A DNA stretch of 64,000 nucleotides from Chytridium lagenaria (GCA_025449115.1 JAHLKC010000054.1:62001-126000), one strand, 5' to 3'; positions 32,831 through 44,701 are shown, counted from the stretch's first letter. The notes: generated by a model from the sequence alone, not told the origin. Program-made: numbers and translations.

Positions 32831-34730
32831 AGGGACAGGACATGACCGGGCACTTACGTATTATAGGCGAAGGGAAAGAAAGGGCTTGGTCCCCTGACCT
32901 TTTTGTTATTTTGGAACTTGAAAGTGTCAGCTCGTTTAATATAATAATGTTTTTTTTTATTATTATTATTTATGCGTGCACAAATAATTAGGAGAAAAGT
33001 CCTTATCTGGCGATGGAAGGGGGGCATGGGGAACGGAACCTTGTTTTTCACGTTTTTCTCTTTATTTTTTCTCTTTACCATTTGTTGCGGTTTGGTGATT
33101 TCAAATCGGAGATTGAAAGAGGTTACACGGCATGATTTGTGTCACATACACCGTATATAGACGAGTGGATGGAATGATGGATGATGGTGAGAATAAAAGG
33201 AAATAAATAAGAAATAAAGAGTGAGTGAGGGGAGGAGGTGCTCTCGTGACAACGAACGAGAGCCTTTTTGCTTTCGTTAATTAATTCCAGAAAAGATTTG
33301 TTGTGCTCAGCAAATCAATTGTTATGAAAAGATGGTTAATTAGATGTGACGTGCAATGACATCGTCACTGAAAACATGGAAAAAAATAATCAAAAGGCTT
33401 CTCCACTTTATTTTTATTTATTTTATGCATAACATTAACCCAGAAATCACCTTCAGATAACCAGGCAATGTAATCAAGAACGCATGGTATTCTTTGTGGA
33501 AAACACTATTCTACGATAACCACATCAGTGACGAAAGAACTTCGCTCCGAGAAGGGGGTTTGGTGAGGAATGGGTATGCCGAAACAACGGACCGAAGAGT
33601 GACAAACTCTTTTCTTCTTCCAAATTGTCAAAAAGCTTTGTTTTGGCCAAACAAAAACGTCAACTTCACACTCTGGAATTAACAAATTTACCTTCTTTGT
33701 ACCAGCTTAAAGGAAGAAAGTTATATTTTTTCTTGTGCAAAAACAAAACAGGCTGTGCCGTCCAAACTGCGATAATAAAGAAATTTTCATCGGGAAGTAC
33801 CGGCATTATATTGAAGAAAGCCTCTCCCGTTGATATAATCGTTTTGTTTTATTTTGCATGAACCAAAAGCGAGGAGGCGCCCTGTGGGCGAAAAGACGAC
33901 AAGGGAAGGCAGGGGCAAGCCCCACCCCCTTTGAGTCTCTGGCCAATAGGAGAGCAGATCTTGCATGAAAGAGAAAAAACCACGTGTCGCACAAGGGGAC
34001 CACGGTCATTTTTGAATTTTGAATTTGGGCCAAAGACTGAAAGAGAAAGAGGGAAGGGGGAGGAGAGAGAGGAGGGACAAAAGTCTCGTGAGTTTTTGCC
34101 TTCTCCTCCTTCGTTTCTCCTCCTTTTATTAATTAAATAAGTAAAAAGAGACAAAAGATAAAATAAAGAGACAGACAGACAGAAGAAGATAAATAAAAGG
34201 CAGCAGGCTCTTCACGCACCCCTCTCATCTATCATCATCTTGAAAAAGCTGTCCCTCTCTCTCTAGCATTCTTTTCACAACTCTCGCGAGCCCGTCATTC
34301 AGCATTCCATCCATCCATCCCTTCTTCCCTACCTTAGCACAGTGATCCGGTCAACCAACCAACCAAACCTCCTTTTCTTGTTTCATACAGATCATTTCTT
34401 CATTCTTGTTTCAAGACTACCCTCTCCTCGCCAGCCTAGCCTTACAGACTCATTTATACGGCCCAACCAAGCTCATTAAAGCTACCTGCCCAAACAACAG
34501 TGATCCCAGCACCAACTGTTGTCTCCACACACAAATTCAATTCTCTCTGGTCACCTGAGTGCCATCAGAAATTGAAATTCAGCCCTGGGCTCACCCCCAC
34601 CACCACCCTCACAATCCTGCCCCCGGCCTAAAAAAAAAATACCTTCTTAAAAAGTCACGAGCTCACCCTCCCCACCCTATTTCCATTCCCCTCTCCGATT
34701 ACCTTAAAAGAAACCCACGTTGCTACAGAA
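32831..34730. other. Intergenic and long 5' flank of the C2H2 gene
   Basis: It holds a hairpin followed by a T-run (arms GCTCTCGT at 33240-33247 and ACGAGAGC at 33256-33263). From about 34200 a CT-rich stretch leads to the C2H2 start codon, as expected for a transcribed leader. Open frames on both strands near 33830-34150 are reciprocal and low in complexity. Confidence 0.4.
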
Positions 34731-35568
34731 ATGGCTTCCATCATGAGTCTTCTCAACGCCACCTCTGACGACCTCCATTCATCTGCCGTTTTTCACCCTC
34801 GTCAACTCTACGTCCAACACCCAACACCACCTCCATCCTCAACAAAAATGACAATGTCTTCACCTAAAAAGACGAGCCTTGACTTTCTCCTCAACCACGA
34901 CTCCTCCGTCATCTCACAAGATACACCATTCTCACCGCCATCCCCACCCGTCGTAGCATCCACCGAAGAAGAAGCCGCAGCAGTCCTCGCTCCCTCCGCT
35001 ACAGCTTTTCCGGTCCCTCCACAAACGGCCCTCCATCACCAGCCCAACAACAACAACAACCCAACACTCCCCCAACCTCCCCCATCCAGCCCACCTTTCA
35101 CACCCCCGCCTCCCCAGCTCCATCCTCCGATGCTGGCTCTCCCCCACCTCCAACCACAACAACCTCCCGCCCAACCCCAACACGTATCCCCAAACTCTAC
35201 ACATGCACAGCCCCCTCCTGCACCAAAACCTTCCGCACCTCCCACTCGCTCCGTTCCCACATGCGCTGCCACGGTGACCCCCAATTTCCCTGCTTGATCT
35301 GCGGGGCTCCTTCCGTCGTAAACACGATCTCCATCGCCACGGTCGGTCCCTTCACAACACTGGGAACCCGCATCAATGTCAATGGTGTCGCAAGACGTTT
35401 CCGAGGGCCGATGCGTTGAGACGGCATATCAATTCTAGAAGCCCCACCCATGGGTGCCATGTTGCAAGGGTTGCGGCTGCCAGGAGTGCGGTTGAGGAGG
35501 ATGATAGGGTTGAAAGAGAGGCGTATATGGAGGACGAGGAAGAGGAGGAAGAGATGATGGTGGAGTAA
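34731..35568 (+). CDS. C2H2 zinc-finger transcription factor
   Basis: ATG 34731 starts MASIMSLLNATSDDL. A long Pro/Gln/Ser-rich N-terminus follows; the frame changes around 35000-35050 so that coding reads QQQQQPNTPPTSPIQP and PTPTRIPK into the fingers. Finger one is YTCTAPSCTKTFRTSHSLRS-HMRCH (C-x4-C-x12-H-x3-H). Finger two is FPCLICGAP then, after one missing T, FRRKHDLHRHGRSLH. Finger three is HQCQWCRKTFPRADALRRH. The tail is acidic (EDEEEEEEMMVE), with TAA at 35566-35568. Three adjacent fingers with a Pro/Gln-rich head match fungal regulators of the Msn2/Crz1 style, but which one is unclear. It is expected to be nuclear. Confidence 0.7.
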
Positions 35569-36360
35569 AATCATCCACTTGTTGCCCTCCACTCTTTCCT
35601 TCTTGTGTATAAATATATCCGCCTTGTTTTCTGTATATTTTTTTATATTTTTGACACTCTTGATCAGTCTGCGTGACTGCTACTCGCTTTGCGTTCATTC
35701 GCCGTTTTTCTTTGTATTTTTTTTTTTTTTTGTTATCATGCGTAGTAGATGTGCCGAATCCAAAAACTTGTGAATATATACGTTGAGAGTGTTGTATCTA
35801 ATGAACTACTCGGTGCTTAAGTTAATGTCTTCATGTTGTTTCTATAACTGACGTTTACCTCGATATCAGTTTTGCTGATTTCGCTGTCCCTTCAGTTTTA
35901 TCAACTACAACACTGCGCGGCCGCTCTTTCCATAATCATCTTACGTTAATGTCGGTAGAAGAGCAACACATAGGCTGAAGGAGTAGTTGAGACGAGAACA
36001 CTTTAAGTTGCTGAAAGAAATAGAATGAGAATACTTGAATGTCCTAAAAAGAACAGAACGAGATAATTGGTTTTCATGGTTATTACGAGTATCTCGTTCT
36101 ATTTCCTTTCAATGAACGGGTTACAACTCTGTTCATTTGATTTCAAACGAATTTATAAATAACGACTAGAAAATCACAGGTGTTGATGTCGTAGATTTCT
36201 CTTGTAGCAGGCTTTTTTTTGCAAAAGCGTGTAGTTACAAAAAAACCGGCGACTTAAGTCGGCGTGTTTGAGTAAAAGCTGTTGGCATTCGACATATTTC
36301 TGATGTTGTCGATTATCGTCGTTTTGGGTTCTGTTGTTAATAAGCATCAAATCGTAGGAT
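35569..36360. other. Intergenic with nested inverted repeat
   Basis: Perfect 11-bp arms (AGAACGAGATA at 36055-36065, TATCTCGTTCT at 36090-36100) form a hairpin. A second, imperfect partner of the right arm lies at 36012-36040. No gene was recognised. Confidence 0.45.
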
Positions 36361-36719
36361 CTAAGCTCTATTTTCTTTAGTAGCGGGAACTTTAGAATAA
36401 GACTGTGAAGACGGAGTGCATCCAATTAACTTTAGGCAATGGTCGTAGTGCTTTTGGTTTCAGAAAGAGCGCGTTAGTCTCGCGTTACAGGAGTAAAGTC
36501 GCGTCTTATTTTTACGCGTTGCATCAACCTTAAATCTATAAGTCCAAGATACAAATTGAAATTTCTATTTTTAGCTTTGTGTAACACTCTCTCGTGACTC
36601 ACATGAGGAGGCTGCTTGGTTGAAGGTTTTCTTTTGGCAAAGAGTTCGTCTCGCGAGAGTCCAGAGTCGAATATCCTCCTTTTCTTATTTACTTTGCGAA
36701 TGATGGCCTTCATCTTCAT
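36361..36719 (-). CDS. Small basic hypothetical protein (106 aa), two exons
   Basis: Exon one (36489-36719) starts MKMKAIIRKVNKKRRIF and is strongly basic (KRKPSTKQPPH, RLMQRVKIRRDFTP). A 38-nt intron with GTAACG donor, CTAAC branch point and AAAAG acceptor leads to exon two (36361-36450, HYDHCLKLIGCTPSS), ending TAG. Both exons are multiples of three. The charge suggests nucleic-acid or ribosome binding, but no family is recognised and a chance frame is possible. Confidence 0.35.
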
Positions 36720-37119
36720 GGCAATTTGTGTATGAGGTTGTGAGGAAATAACATGACTGTGTGGTGATGGGTGGATGGGTGGAGGAATGGATGGATAGTA
36801 GATGTGGATGTGATCCATCAATCATAGGAGATGATCAAGTTTGCATGAGCACGCCCCCTCATCGACGCGATATGTTGTTAGAAAACTACAATAAATCTAT
36901 CCTCTGTATTCTTCAACCTCATCACCTTTTTATTACACTCACCATCGACGCACGTTGCGCCGAACAACTACGTAATTCGTGTGTGCTAGTCAGTTTGCTG
37001 ATGGTAAATCATTTTTGGTCACATGCTGCACTATAAAAAATCTTTTTCTGCCGACCAACCCCTTTCTTTCTTTTTGATATTCATCCCCACACACACACAC
37101 ACACAAACACATACACATC
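36720..37119. promoter_or_regulatory. Promoter and leader of the fumarate reductase gene
   Basis: It contains pyrimidine-rich sequence (about 37050-37080) and a (CA)n run at about 37089-37105 just before the start codon, inside the presumed 5' leader. Confidence 0.4.
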
Positions 37120-39450
37120 ATGGCCACCAACCAAAGCGTCATTGTCATCGGTGGAGGTCTCGCTGGTCTCTCTGCCGCTCACACTGTCATTGAGCGTGGA
37201 GGCAACGTCCTCTTGCTCGACAAGAACTCTTTCCTTGGAGGTAAACTTGAATTGATCCGCCACTCGTGATCCGCGTTTGCTGATCTAATTCTTCCGTTGC
37301 CATCAACAGGAAACTCCACCAAGGCTACCTCTGGTATCAACGGTGCCAACACCACCGCTCAACAGAAGCTCGGCATCCCCGTGAGTCCTCATCCCCTCGT
37401 TCATGCTTGGATCATGTTTTCCATTCTAAAAATCCTTATCCTCTAACCTTTTCCCTTCAGGATACTTCTGCCCAATTCTACGAAGACTCTGCTAAATCCG
37501 CTCGTGCCGAGATCCAACCCCACCTCACCAAGGTCCTCACCTACCAATCCGGAGCCGCTGTTGAATGGATCTCTGAGAAATTCCAAGTCGACCTTTCCCT
37601 CGTCTCTCGTCTTGGTGGTCACTCGCAGCCCCGTACTCACCGTGGAAAGGAAATGTTCCCGGGTATGACCATCACCTATGCTTTGATGGAGAAGTTGGAG
37701 GATATCGCAAAGGCTGAGCCTCACAGAGCAAAGGTTGTGAAGAAGGCAGCCGCTTATGAGTTGATTAGGGATGCGAAGGGTACTGTGGAGGGTGTCAAGT
37801 ACAAGGTTGATGGGAAAAGCTTTGATGCTTATGGACCTGTTGTGATTGCGACTGGTGGATATGCCGCAGATTTCTCAGAGACTTCTCTTTTGAAGAAGTA
37901 CCGGTGAGTAATGGTTCTCAAGTCATGGTTTTGGGGCAGCTTTCTTTTCTTTATATCATCATCATCTTTACTTATGAGCGACTTCTCTCTTATTTATTGA
38001 TCAGCCCCGAGATCTACGACCTTCCCACCACTAACGGTGACCACTGCACTGGTGACGGTATCAAGTTCTCCATCCAGGCTGGTGCCAACACCATCCACAT
38101 GGACAAGGTCCAGGTCCACCCCACCGGTCTCGTTGACCCCAAGGACCCCGAAGCCAAGGTCAAGTTCCTTGCCGCTGAGGCCCTTCGTGGTGTCGGAGGT
38201 CTCCTTCTCGACGCCAATGGTCTTCGTTTCGCTGATGAGCTCGGTCACCGTGATTACGTCACCGGTCAGATGTGGAAGAACAAGGGACCTTTCCGTCTCG
38301 TCCTTAACAGCAAGGCCGGGAAGGAAATTGAATGGCACTGCAAGGTACTGTTTTTTCTCCATTTTCCTCTCAACTGTTTATGCATTGTGTGGTCGTTATT
38401 CACATGTTACTTGTCTCCATCTAGCACTACATGGGTCGTGGTCTCATGAAGCACTTTAAGACGGGCGCTGACCTCGCCAAAGAGATGAACATCTCCGTCT
38501 CTGTTCTTGACGAGACCTTTAAAAAGTACAACGCGGGTGCCGCCGCCAAGAACGACCCCTTTGGCAAAAAGTTCTTCCACAACACCCCCATGGACATCAA
38601 CGACTCCTTCTGGGTGTCCATTGTTTGCCCTGTCCTTCACTTCACCATGGGTGGTGTGCAGATTGATGATGAGAGTAAGGTGCTTGCTGGAGCTGAGGCA
38701 AAACCCATTCCTGGATTGTTTGCTTGCGGTGAGGTTGCTGGTGGTGTGCACGGTGCGAACAGGTTGGGTGGATCGTCGTTGCTTGGGTGTGTGGTTTACG
38801 GACGTGTGGCTGGTGCAAGGTAATTTAGTGAACCTGCTTTTTACTTTTCCTCTTCCCTTACCTGCAAGCCTAGTCCACTAACGCAGAAACCCCTTTTTTG
38901 TTCTTTCACAGTGCTGCCTCCTACCTCCTCCAGAACCTCAGCGCCGCCCGTCGTGTCGCCGGTATCGCCGGCCACCTCTCCCCCATCTCCATCTCCTTCA
39001 ACGGTGTCAATGTCAACCTCAGCTTTGATGGTAGCGCGCCCGCCGCCGCCTCCGCTGCGGCGATTGAGGCGCCTGCTGCCCCTGAACCCGAGAAGAAGGA
39101 CGTTCCCAAGGTGTTGAGGGAGATTAGCACTGCGGAGGTTGCCAAGCACAACACTGAGAAGGATTGCTGGGTTATTGTCAATGGAAGGGTTTTGGATGCG
39201 ACACATTTCTTGAAGGGTTAGTATTGGTTCTTTTTGTTATAAACGGTTATTTTCCCCCTCCTCAATTTCTTTTTTTCTGATTTGATACTTAAACCATTGT
39301 TTGTTGTTTTTTTCAGACCACCCTGGAGGCAAGAAGGCGATTCTTATCTACGCTGGCCGTGACGCGACTGAGGAGTTTAACATGATGCACAAGCCTGATG
39401 TTGTTGACAAGTATGCGCCAGAGACTGTCATCGGCATTCACAAGGCTTGA
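37120..39450 (+). CDS. OSM1: Soluble fumarate reductase with C-terminal cytochrome b5 domain
   Basis: Seven exons splice cleanly: 37120-37240, 37310-37380, 37461-37903, 38005-38344, 38425-38819, 38912-39216 and 39317-39450. The N-terminus [20 protein letters not shown] is an FAD dinucleotide fold with GxGxxG-like motif. [30 protein letters not shown], the [10 protein letters not shown] strand, [21 protein letters not shown] and [20 protein letters not shown] are the flavin and active-site segments of the Osm1/FRDS family. After an Ala/Pro linker comes a cytochrome b5 domain ([20 protein letters not shown], then [10 protein letters not shown] with the haem-ligand His, and a second His in FNMMHKPD). 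The reaction is fumarate to succinate, with b5 as electron donor. No mitochondrial or ER leader is visible, suggesting a cytosolic enzyme. No frame breaks; codon use is strongly C-ending, so it is probably highly expressed. Confidence 0.92.
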
Positions 39451-39879
39451 GTTTGCTAACCCAGCCCTCTCTTCCCCTTGTCTCTATATCCGCCCTTCCT
39501 TTTTTATACGTTTGGTAAAATCCATGTATTGGATATTTCGTTATTCGGACACTTCGTCTTATATTTTTGTCTCTGTTGAGCCTCGTTTCTATTATGTTCA
39601 AGAATCGAATATAAAATTTCTTATGCTGAAGCGTCTTTATTGTGGTCGGCAGTTATATGTGCACCAGAAACAGGCATTCGCCTAGTATCGAGTTCTGAAG
39701 TTCCATACCAAACCCCATCACAGCAACACCAACGTTCAGAATGGACGACACAAGTACCGATCTCCATCATATAACAATGCATGATCGTTGACAGTTCATT
39801 TGGCTTTAAATTTACTGAACTGTTTCACTTTTCACTTTCATATTTTTCCATTTATAATAAGGTTTGTTTTAAAATTCAA
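39451..39879. other. 3' flank of fumarate reductase
   Basis: No gene or repeat was recognised. It should hold the terminator of the upstream gene. Confidence 0.3.
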
Positions 39880-40119
39880 CCAAAAAGATTAAAAATCCTC
39901 AAGGAGAACTTCAAAAAGTTTCTTCAAAAATTGGGACACTCCCAGCAAGTAGCCCTGCAACACAGTGAAATTTAGTAAAAGGCGAAATTTCAATATGAGG
40001 ATGTAACAAGACCAGGGAGGAAACTGAGGGAACTGAATGAAGTTGGAGAAGAATTTATACCTTCGAAATACTGCGGAATTGTCTAAACCAATCAGAGTAG
40101 GCACGTGACAGTCACGTGA
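39880..40119 (-). repeat. Promoter-like dispersed repeat, copy 2
   Basis: This is the reverse complement of 28014-28256, with the same CCAAT, TATA and pyrimidine elements reading leftward. It sits directly before the decayed exonuclease paralogue. Confidence 0.6.
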
Positions 40120-40126
40120 TTACAAT

Positions 40127-41100
40127 TTGTTGGACTTCGCGTCTACCTCAGATCCAAAGCATGCCGTGTCCTCATCGTTGGAAGCGTACTCTGTGGCAAA
40201 AGGCATCAACGTTTTATTTCAACTAACTCGAAACCCCGTCACCATCTCTACGATATTCCGCTTATCCTTGCCACCTCCATCGTCGATACCCTCCTTTGGC
40301 AAACGTTGTCTTGTCTCAATTCCCGGGACGCTACCACCATTTAAAGTACAAAACCTTGACATCAAAATAGCGCTCGCTGAAAGCTGTCAAAAGGCTCCTT
40401 CTCTCTTCACCTCGAAACAAAAGCGAAAGAGTCGCAGAAAAAGTAGTAAACAGGAAAGAAATGATGCCGAGACGTTTAGTGCGTTGAAGAATGCCCCTTC
40501 CCTACCATTGAAGACGGAAGCTGACAACGTTGATCAGTGCGTCGCCGCTCCATACCCCCCCTTCCGTAGCAAGAGTTTTCGAATCCCCCAGCATCACCAA
40601 ACTCTACCTACAGTCTAAAGCAGGGATAGCCTGACATAGAATTTGGACGACTTTAAGCTTGAACTAGACTTTGGGGAAACTTGCTTTCAGGAGAGGTTAT
40701 AAACGACAGCGTTGTGTTAGTAAGCAAACGGGTCTCGCTGAGATAGTGGCATCATTGTCAGGGTATTTTAAGCTGGCTAAGCCTGAACGACTTTGCGTTG
40801 GATGAAGGTTTTTTTAAAAGCCGGGTGAACGTCAGCGTGAGTACGCCTTCCTTTTTATGATGTGATGAGTGGGCGAACAGAAATCTGGAGTGATGATTGA
40901 GTCGACGGAGAAGCCTTTTTTGCGGCACTCTGGACGGAAAGCATATGGGGACGGAAATGAGCTCTGGCAACGACGCGGATGTCCTATGAAGCCGACGCGG
41001 TATGAGAGAATTAAGGTAAAGGTCTTTAGAGGCAGAACTGGAGGGAATGTAAATGTGGCTGTCGGGGCCTGTTAAGGTTTTTTATCGTGACAGTGTGCTG
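40127..41100 (+). pseudogene. Decayed paralogue of the 3'-5' exonuclease gene
   Basis: The left part is open to 40618 but has no ATG and unclear homology. Further right, segments match the intact exonuclease in order. TGLAEIVASLSGYFKLAKPE at about 40723-40785 corresponds to PGLAEMMGCLTGYSMAKPRH, RYERIKVKVFRG at about 41000 to GYERIGMEGLD, and VKVFYRDSVLRKNVD at about 41070-41115 to VKFLYRESVSDYAT. They are separated by stops. Motif I (DxE) was not found. It is a broken duplicate about 14 kb from the parent. Confidence 0.4.
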
Positions 41101-41231
41101 CGTAAAAACGTAGACCAAATATTGTTTCTAATATATTATGGGATATGTTCTTGGCCAAATCAGTATAATGGAGGGGGGTGCTTTTGTTCACAGAAACATC
41201 GTTTAACCCATATCTCGTTATATTTCCGCGT

Positions 41232-42130
41232 GTAAGGAAACGGGAAGCATAAAGCCGACTTTATCTCAAAATCCAAAAATAAAAGTCCCAATCACAGACC
41301 TTCCAGAACATCCACACGCGTGGCGTCTCCGCCTAAAAGCAAAACCCCCAACCTATTCCAGCCTTCATCTTCATTCATCAAACTACGAAAGGAAATGGAA
41401 ACTTACATCCGCCGTCGCTCCCCAGGCTCCCCGCTCGAAACAACTTTCGACAACCCATTCAAAACAACCGCTCCAACCTGGACATCTCTCTTCTTTCAAC
41501 CTACCACACAAAAATCTGTCCAAAGCGGTACCAAAACCCCAACCTCCGTTCCGGTCTTTCCGCTATAGCTCTCACCTCCACCCTCATTCTCCCAGGTCTC
41601 CTACACACGAACCTCGCACGCATCCCCTCCGTGGCTCCACGTCGCCGCAGTCTACTGAAACAACAGATGGTCGTGAAACACTCAACGAAATTCGTGGGAG
41701 GAATGGAAGCAGTGTTAGCGAAGAGAGCATCGCGAAAAGATGGATTTTGAGGGCGGAGAAGGCTCGCGCGACCAGGGTTTTGGAGAGGAGAGGATTGGAA
41801 AGGGAGTTGGTGAATGCAGTTGTGGAGGAAGTCGGGGATGATGTTAAACCTACGCAAGATATGAAGATAACCAAAAGTGGAAAAGATGGGAAGGGTTACT
41901 TGATGTTTGTTTTGGCGGTGATTGCGGCGGTGATGTTGGGTTCGTCAACTTTTCGTTTCCGTGATTATGATTGTTTCCTCGCATAATCACTATCTAACAT
42001 ACTTTATCAGGATTCATCACCATTCCCTCTTCCCCAAAGTCCCTCATGCTTCCTCGCCCGTACTCTACATGGCCATGGTCTCTCCACCCGCACCCCACGC
42101 ACAACTCCACAAAACTTTCGGTATTGTGAG
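41232..42130 (+). CDS. Hypothetical protein with one C-terminal membrane segment
   Basis: From about 41216 one frame is open for ~240 codons with no stop: SQNPKIKVPITDLPEHPHAW, YERKWKLTSAV, a basic Pro/Ser linker, a charged helix (RWILRAEKARATRVLERRG, LERELVNAVVEEVGDD) and a hydrophobic segment GYLMFVLAVIAAVML. A GTTCGT..TATCAG intron (about 41940-42011) then joins a short last exon ending near 42130. No ATG lies at the left end, so the first exon is missing or upstream. I do not recognise the family. A tail-anchored or single-span topology is inferred from the lone hydrophobic stretch. Confidence 0.4.
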
Positions 42131-42961
42131 GACGTGTCAGAAGGTTTTGGGTGGGACGAAGGGCGGTGGGACGCGGAGATGGAGAGAAGGACGAAGAGGA
42201 ACGAAAGGAAAGGGCGGATAAAGTTGGAGCTGGGACCGTGGAAGAGTATGGAGGGGATTTGCGCGGTGTGATGCATTCTGTTTATTCGCATGTGTGCTTT
42301 ACTGCAATATTTCCTTTGTTTTCGATCGTGTTTGTTGTTAATCTTTGACGCTCGCTCAGGGCGAAGCGTAATTTCCCCATTATCCATTTTCATTAAAGAG
42401 ATGATTGAATCCTTCCACACCTTTTTTTATAACCGGGCGAGTTTTTTATGTGTTTAAGCCTTCGCACGTCGCGGAAGGGATTCTGCGGTATTTTATGACC
42501 AACGCTGAGAATTCGAAATGATCGTCTCTCCTCCACCATTCTAATCGTGTTAGCATCACGGCAGTAGCGGAGTCATTATGAGCATGAAATAGTACGTTCG
42601 GTAGTAGTTTCCCAATGCAAATGGTTAGCTCCAAGCGATTTTCATATACTTTTGCTAAACAAGTACGTTCCCCTACAAAATGGGCGTTGCGGTTAAGACA
42701 AGGAGCATTCCATCTATTTTGCAATTAAAAAAATCATCATGATAAACATGGAGAAAGGATAAAATAATACACATGAAAAGATATAGAGGTAGATAATGCG
42801 GTGAGGTAGCGATTAGAGCAAATATACGAAAAAAACGGGGATTTTGTGTTTTTTAGGGATCAGCAAGTGCTCAGGTGGACCTAGGAAGCTGGAGGCAGCT
42901 TGGAAAAGGTGAAGGAAGGGGTATCCAAAAAATGATCGACAAGAAGAATACATAGAGCTGC
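42131..42961. other. Intergenic; weak minus-strand ORF
   Basis: A 92-codon minus-strand frame (42446-42724) looks partly protein-like (RLELTICIGKLLPNV) but has no partner exon or family. No other feature was seen. Confidence 0.3.
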
Positions 42962-44229
42962 TCACGACAACGCCTTCTTCACCGCTGTCTTCTGCGTCTC
43001 ACTCAACGTATAAGGAAACTTGACCTTAAACGTAATAATCAAGTCCCCTTCTTCCCCGGCATCTTACTAATCGGCATCCCCTCCCCGGTCACAACTCTCT
43101 CCTCCCCAGGCCTCACAACACTACTCCCCTGCGCCCCCCTCACCTCCAAACCCCTTCCATCAAGCGTCTCCAACCGTCTGACGAACCCTGCCAAAGCCTC
43201 AACAAGTTCAATCTCCATCTCCACCCTCAAATTATCCCCGTCCCTCTTAAACCTCCCATGAGGTTTTTCTTCAACCACAAACTCCATGTCTTGGTGTTTG
43301 CCGCCGCTGTGAGGTATTTCGTCACCCTCACCGGGGTATCGAATCTTGGTTCCCGCCTTCCAACCCGCCTTGATGGAACTTCCAGAACTTTTTCAGTCGT
43401 CACCATCTGCCCCGAAAGCCCATCCTGAACACGTCTTGTCACTTTCAACTTCTTGGTCACCCCTTTATACAAATCCTCAAGAGTTACAGGCAACGCTCTT
43501 GACACCGTCTTAGCTCCACCCCCGGAAACCCTCCCGCCATTCCCCGACTCCGTTTGGGACTCGTCCGTCCATCTTCATCCATATCCATATCCATGAAATC
43601 ACCTCCACCAAATGGACTCTTCCCCCCAAAGAATTTCGCAAATATCTCTTCGGGGTTTGTAGGCATGAATCCTCCTCCACCTGGGAATCCACCACCCCCA
43701 GGAGAAGTCGTGAAGGTAAATGTTCCCCCACCAGGGAATCCTCCTCCAGCAAAGCCGGGGAAGCCGCCTGGGAAGCCCCCTGCTCCGCCACCGCCTGGGA
43801 AGCCCCCACCGTTAGGAGCACCGCCTTTGAGGCCTTCTTCACCGAACTGGTCGTAAACTGTACGTTTGTTGGGATCTGAAAGGACTTCGTAGGCCTCTGT
43901 AATTGCAGACAGTCAGTGCATACATACTTCAATGAAAATGAAGGCAGGAAGGGCGATAAGGCGTACCTGATAACTCTTTGAACTTTTATCAGCAAGTTCC
44001 TTGTTGTCGATGTTGCGATCCGGATGCCATTTTAGTGCGAGCTTCTTGTAGGCTTCTGTAAAATAAAGTGGGTCATTAGACTCTTCTTATTCAACACACG
44101 TCCCTATGCAACATTTTTGCATCCCCATGCCGCCAACCACGAGAGAGAAGAATGAGCGCAAACCTTTAAGTCATCCTCTGATGCACTCTTGGATACACCC
44201 AAGATATCATAGTAAGATTGCTTTGGCAT
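42962..44229 (-). CDS. SIS1: DnaJ/Hsp40 class II co-chaperone (Sis1/DNAJB1 type)
   Basis: ATG 44229 begins [20 protein letters not shown], the J-domain start. After an intron come [12 protein letters not shown] with the HPD motif that activates Hsp70 ATPase, a one-base slip, then KFKELS joined after a second intron to [21 protein letters not shown] Gly/Phe-rich region follows ([39 protein letters not shown]), as in Sis1. The C-terminal beta domains read [20 protein letters not shown], then in the next frame [39 protein letters not shown], and finally [18 protein letters not shown] to TGA 42962-42964. There is no Cys-rich zinc region, so it is class II. At least four single-base losses interrupt the frame. 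It acts with Hsp70 in the cytosol and nucleus. Confidence 0.85.
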
Positions 44230-44701
44230 GATGTTTGCCGAGTGATGTGTGTCGTGTTTGCTGGATTCACTGCATTGCATGGAGTCAGTTCCTAACGCAT
44301 TCCCAATCGTCAGGTACTTACAAGCACGCTCTTCAGACCTTGATGCAATGTAGGAAGTGATGCTCTTGGCGCAAAGTGAAGGTGTTTTTCAAAGTCGAAA
44401 AAAAGGATGCTGATAAAGAGCGAAAGGTTTGTTTTATGAGCGAGTTGTGATGAGAGTGAATCTGCCACAAGTTTCTAGCAAGTTCGGCTGACAATTTGGT
44501 GACAATTGACCTCGGCGATGCTGGCGAAATCCAGCAAGTGTGAGCACCGGCTATCAAGTATACCGACGGGAATCTGGTGTAAACATCATGCATAGAAAAT
44601 AATGCCCTGAGGAAATATTACATCACGGCAATAAATATAAAAAGTAATCAATGTTATTTGCAAAATATTGGAGAAATGTCTCGCGAAAAACAATAAAGTC
44701 A
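44230..44701. other. Spacer between DnaJ and NADPH oxidase genes
   Basis: It holds the DnaJ promoter (its gene reads leftward) and the 3' flank of the oxidase gene. Nothing else was recognised. Confidence 0.35.
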
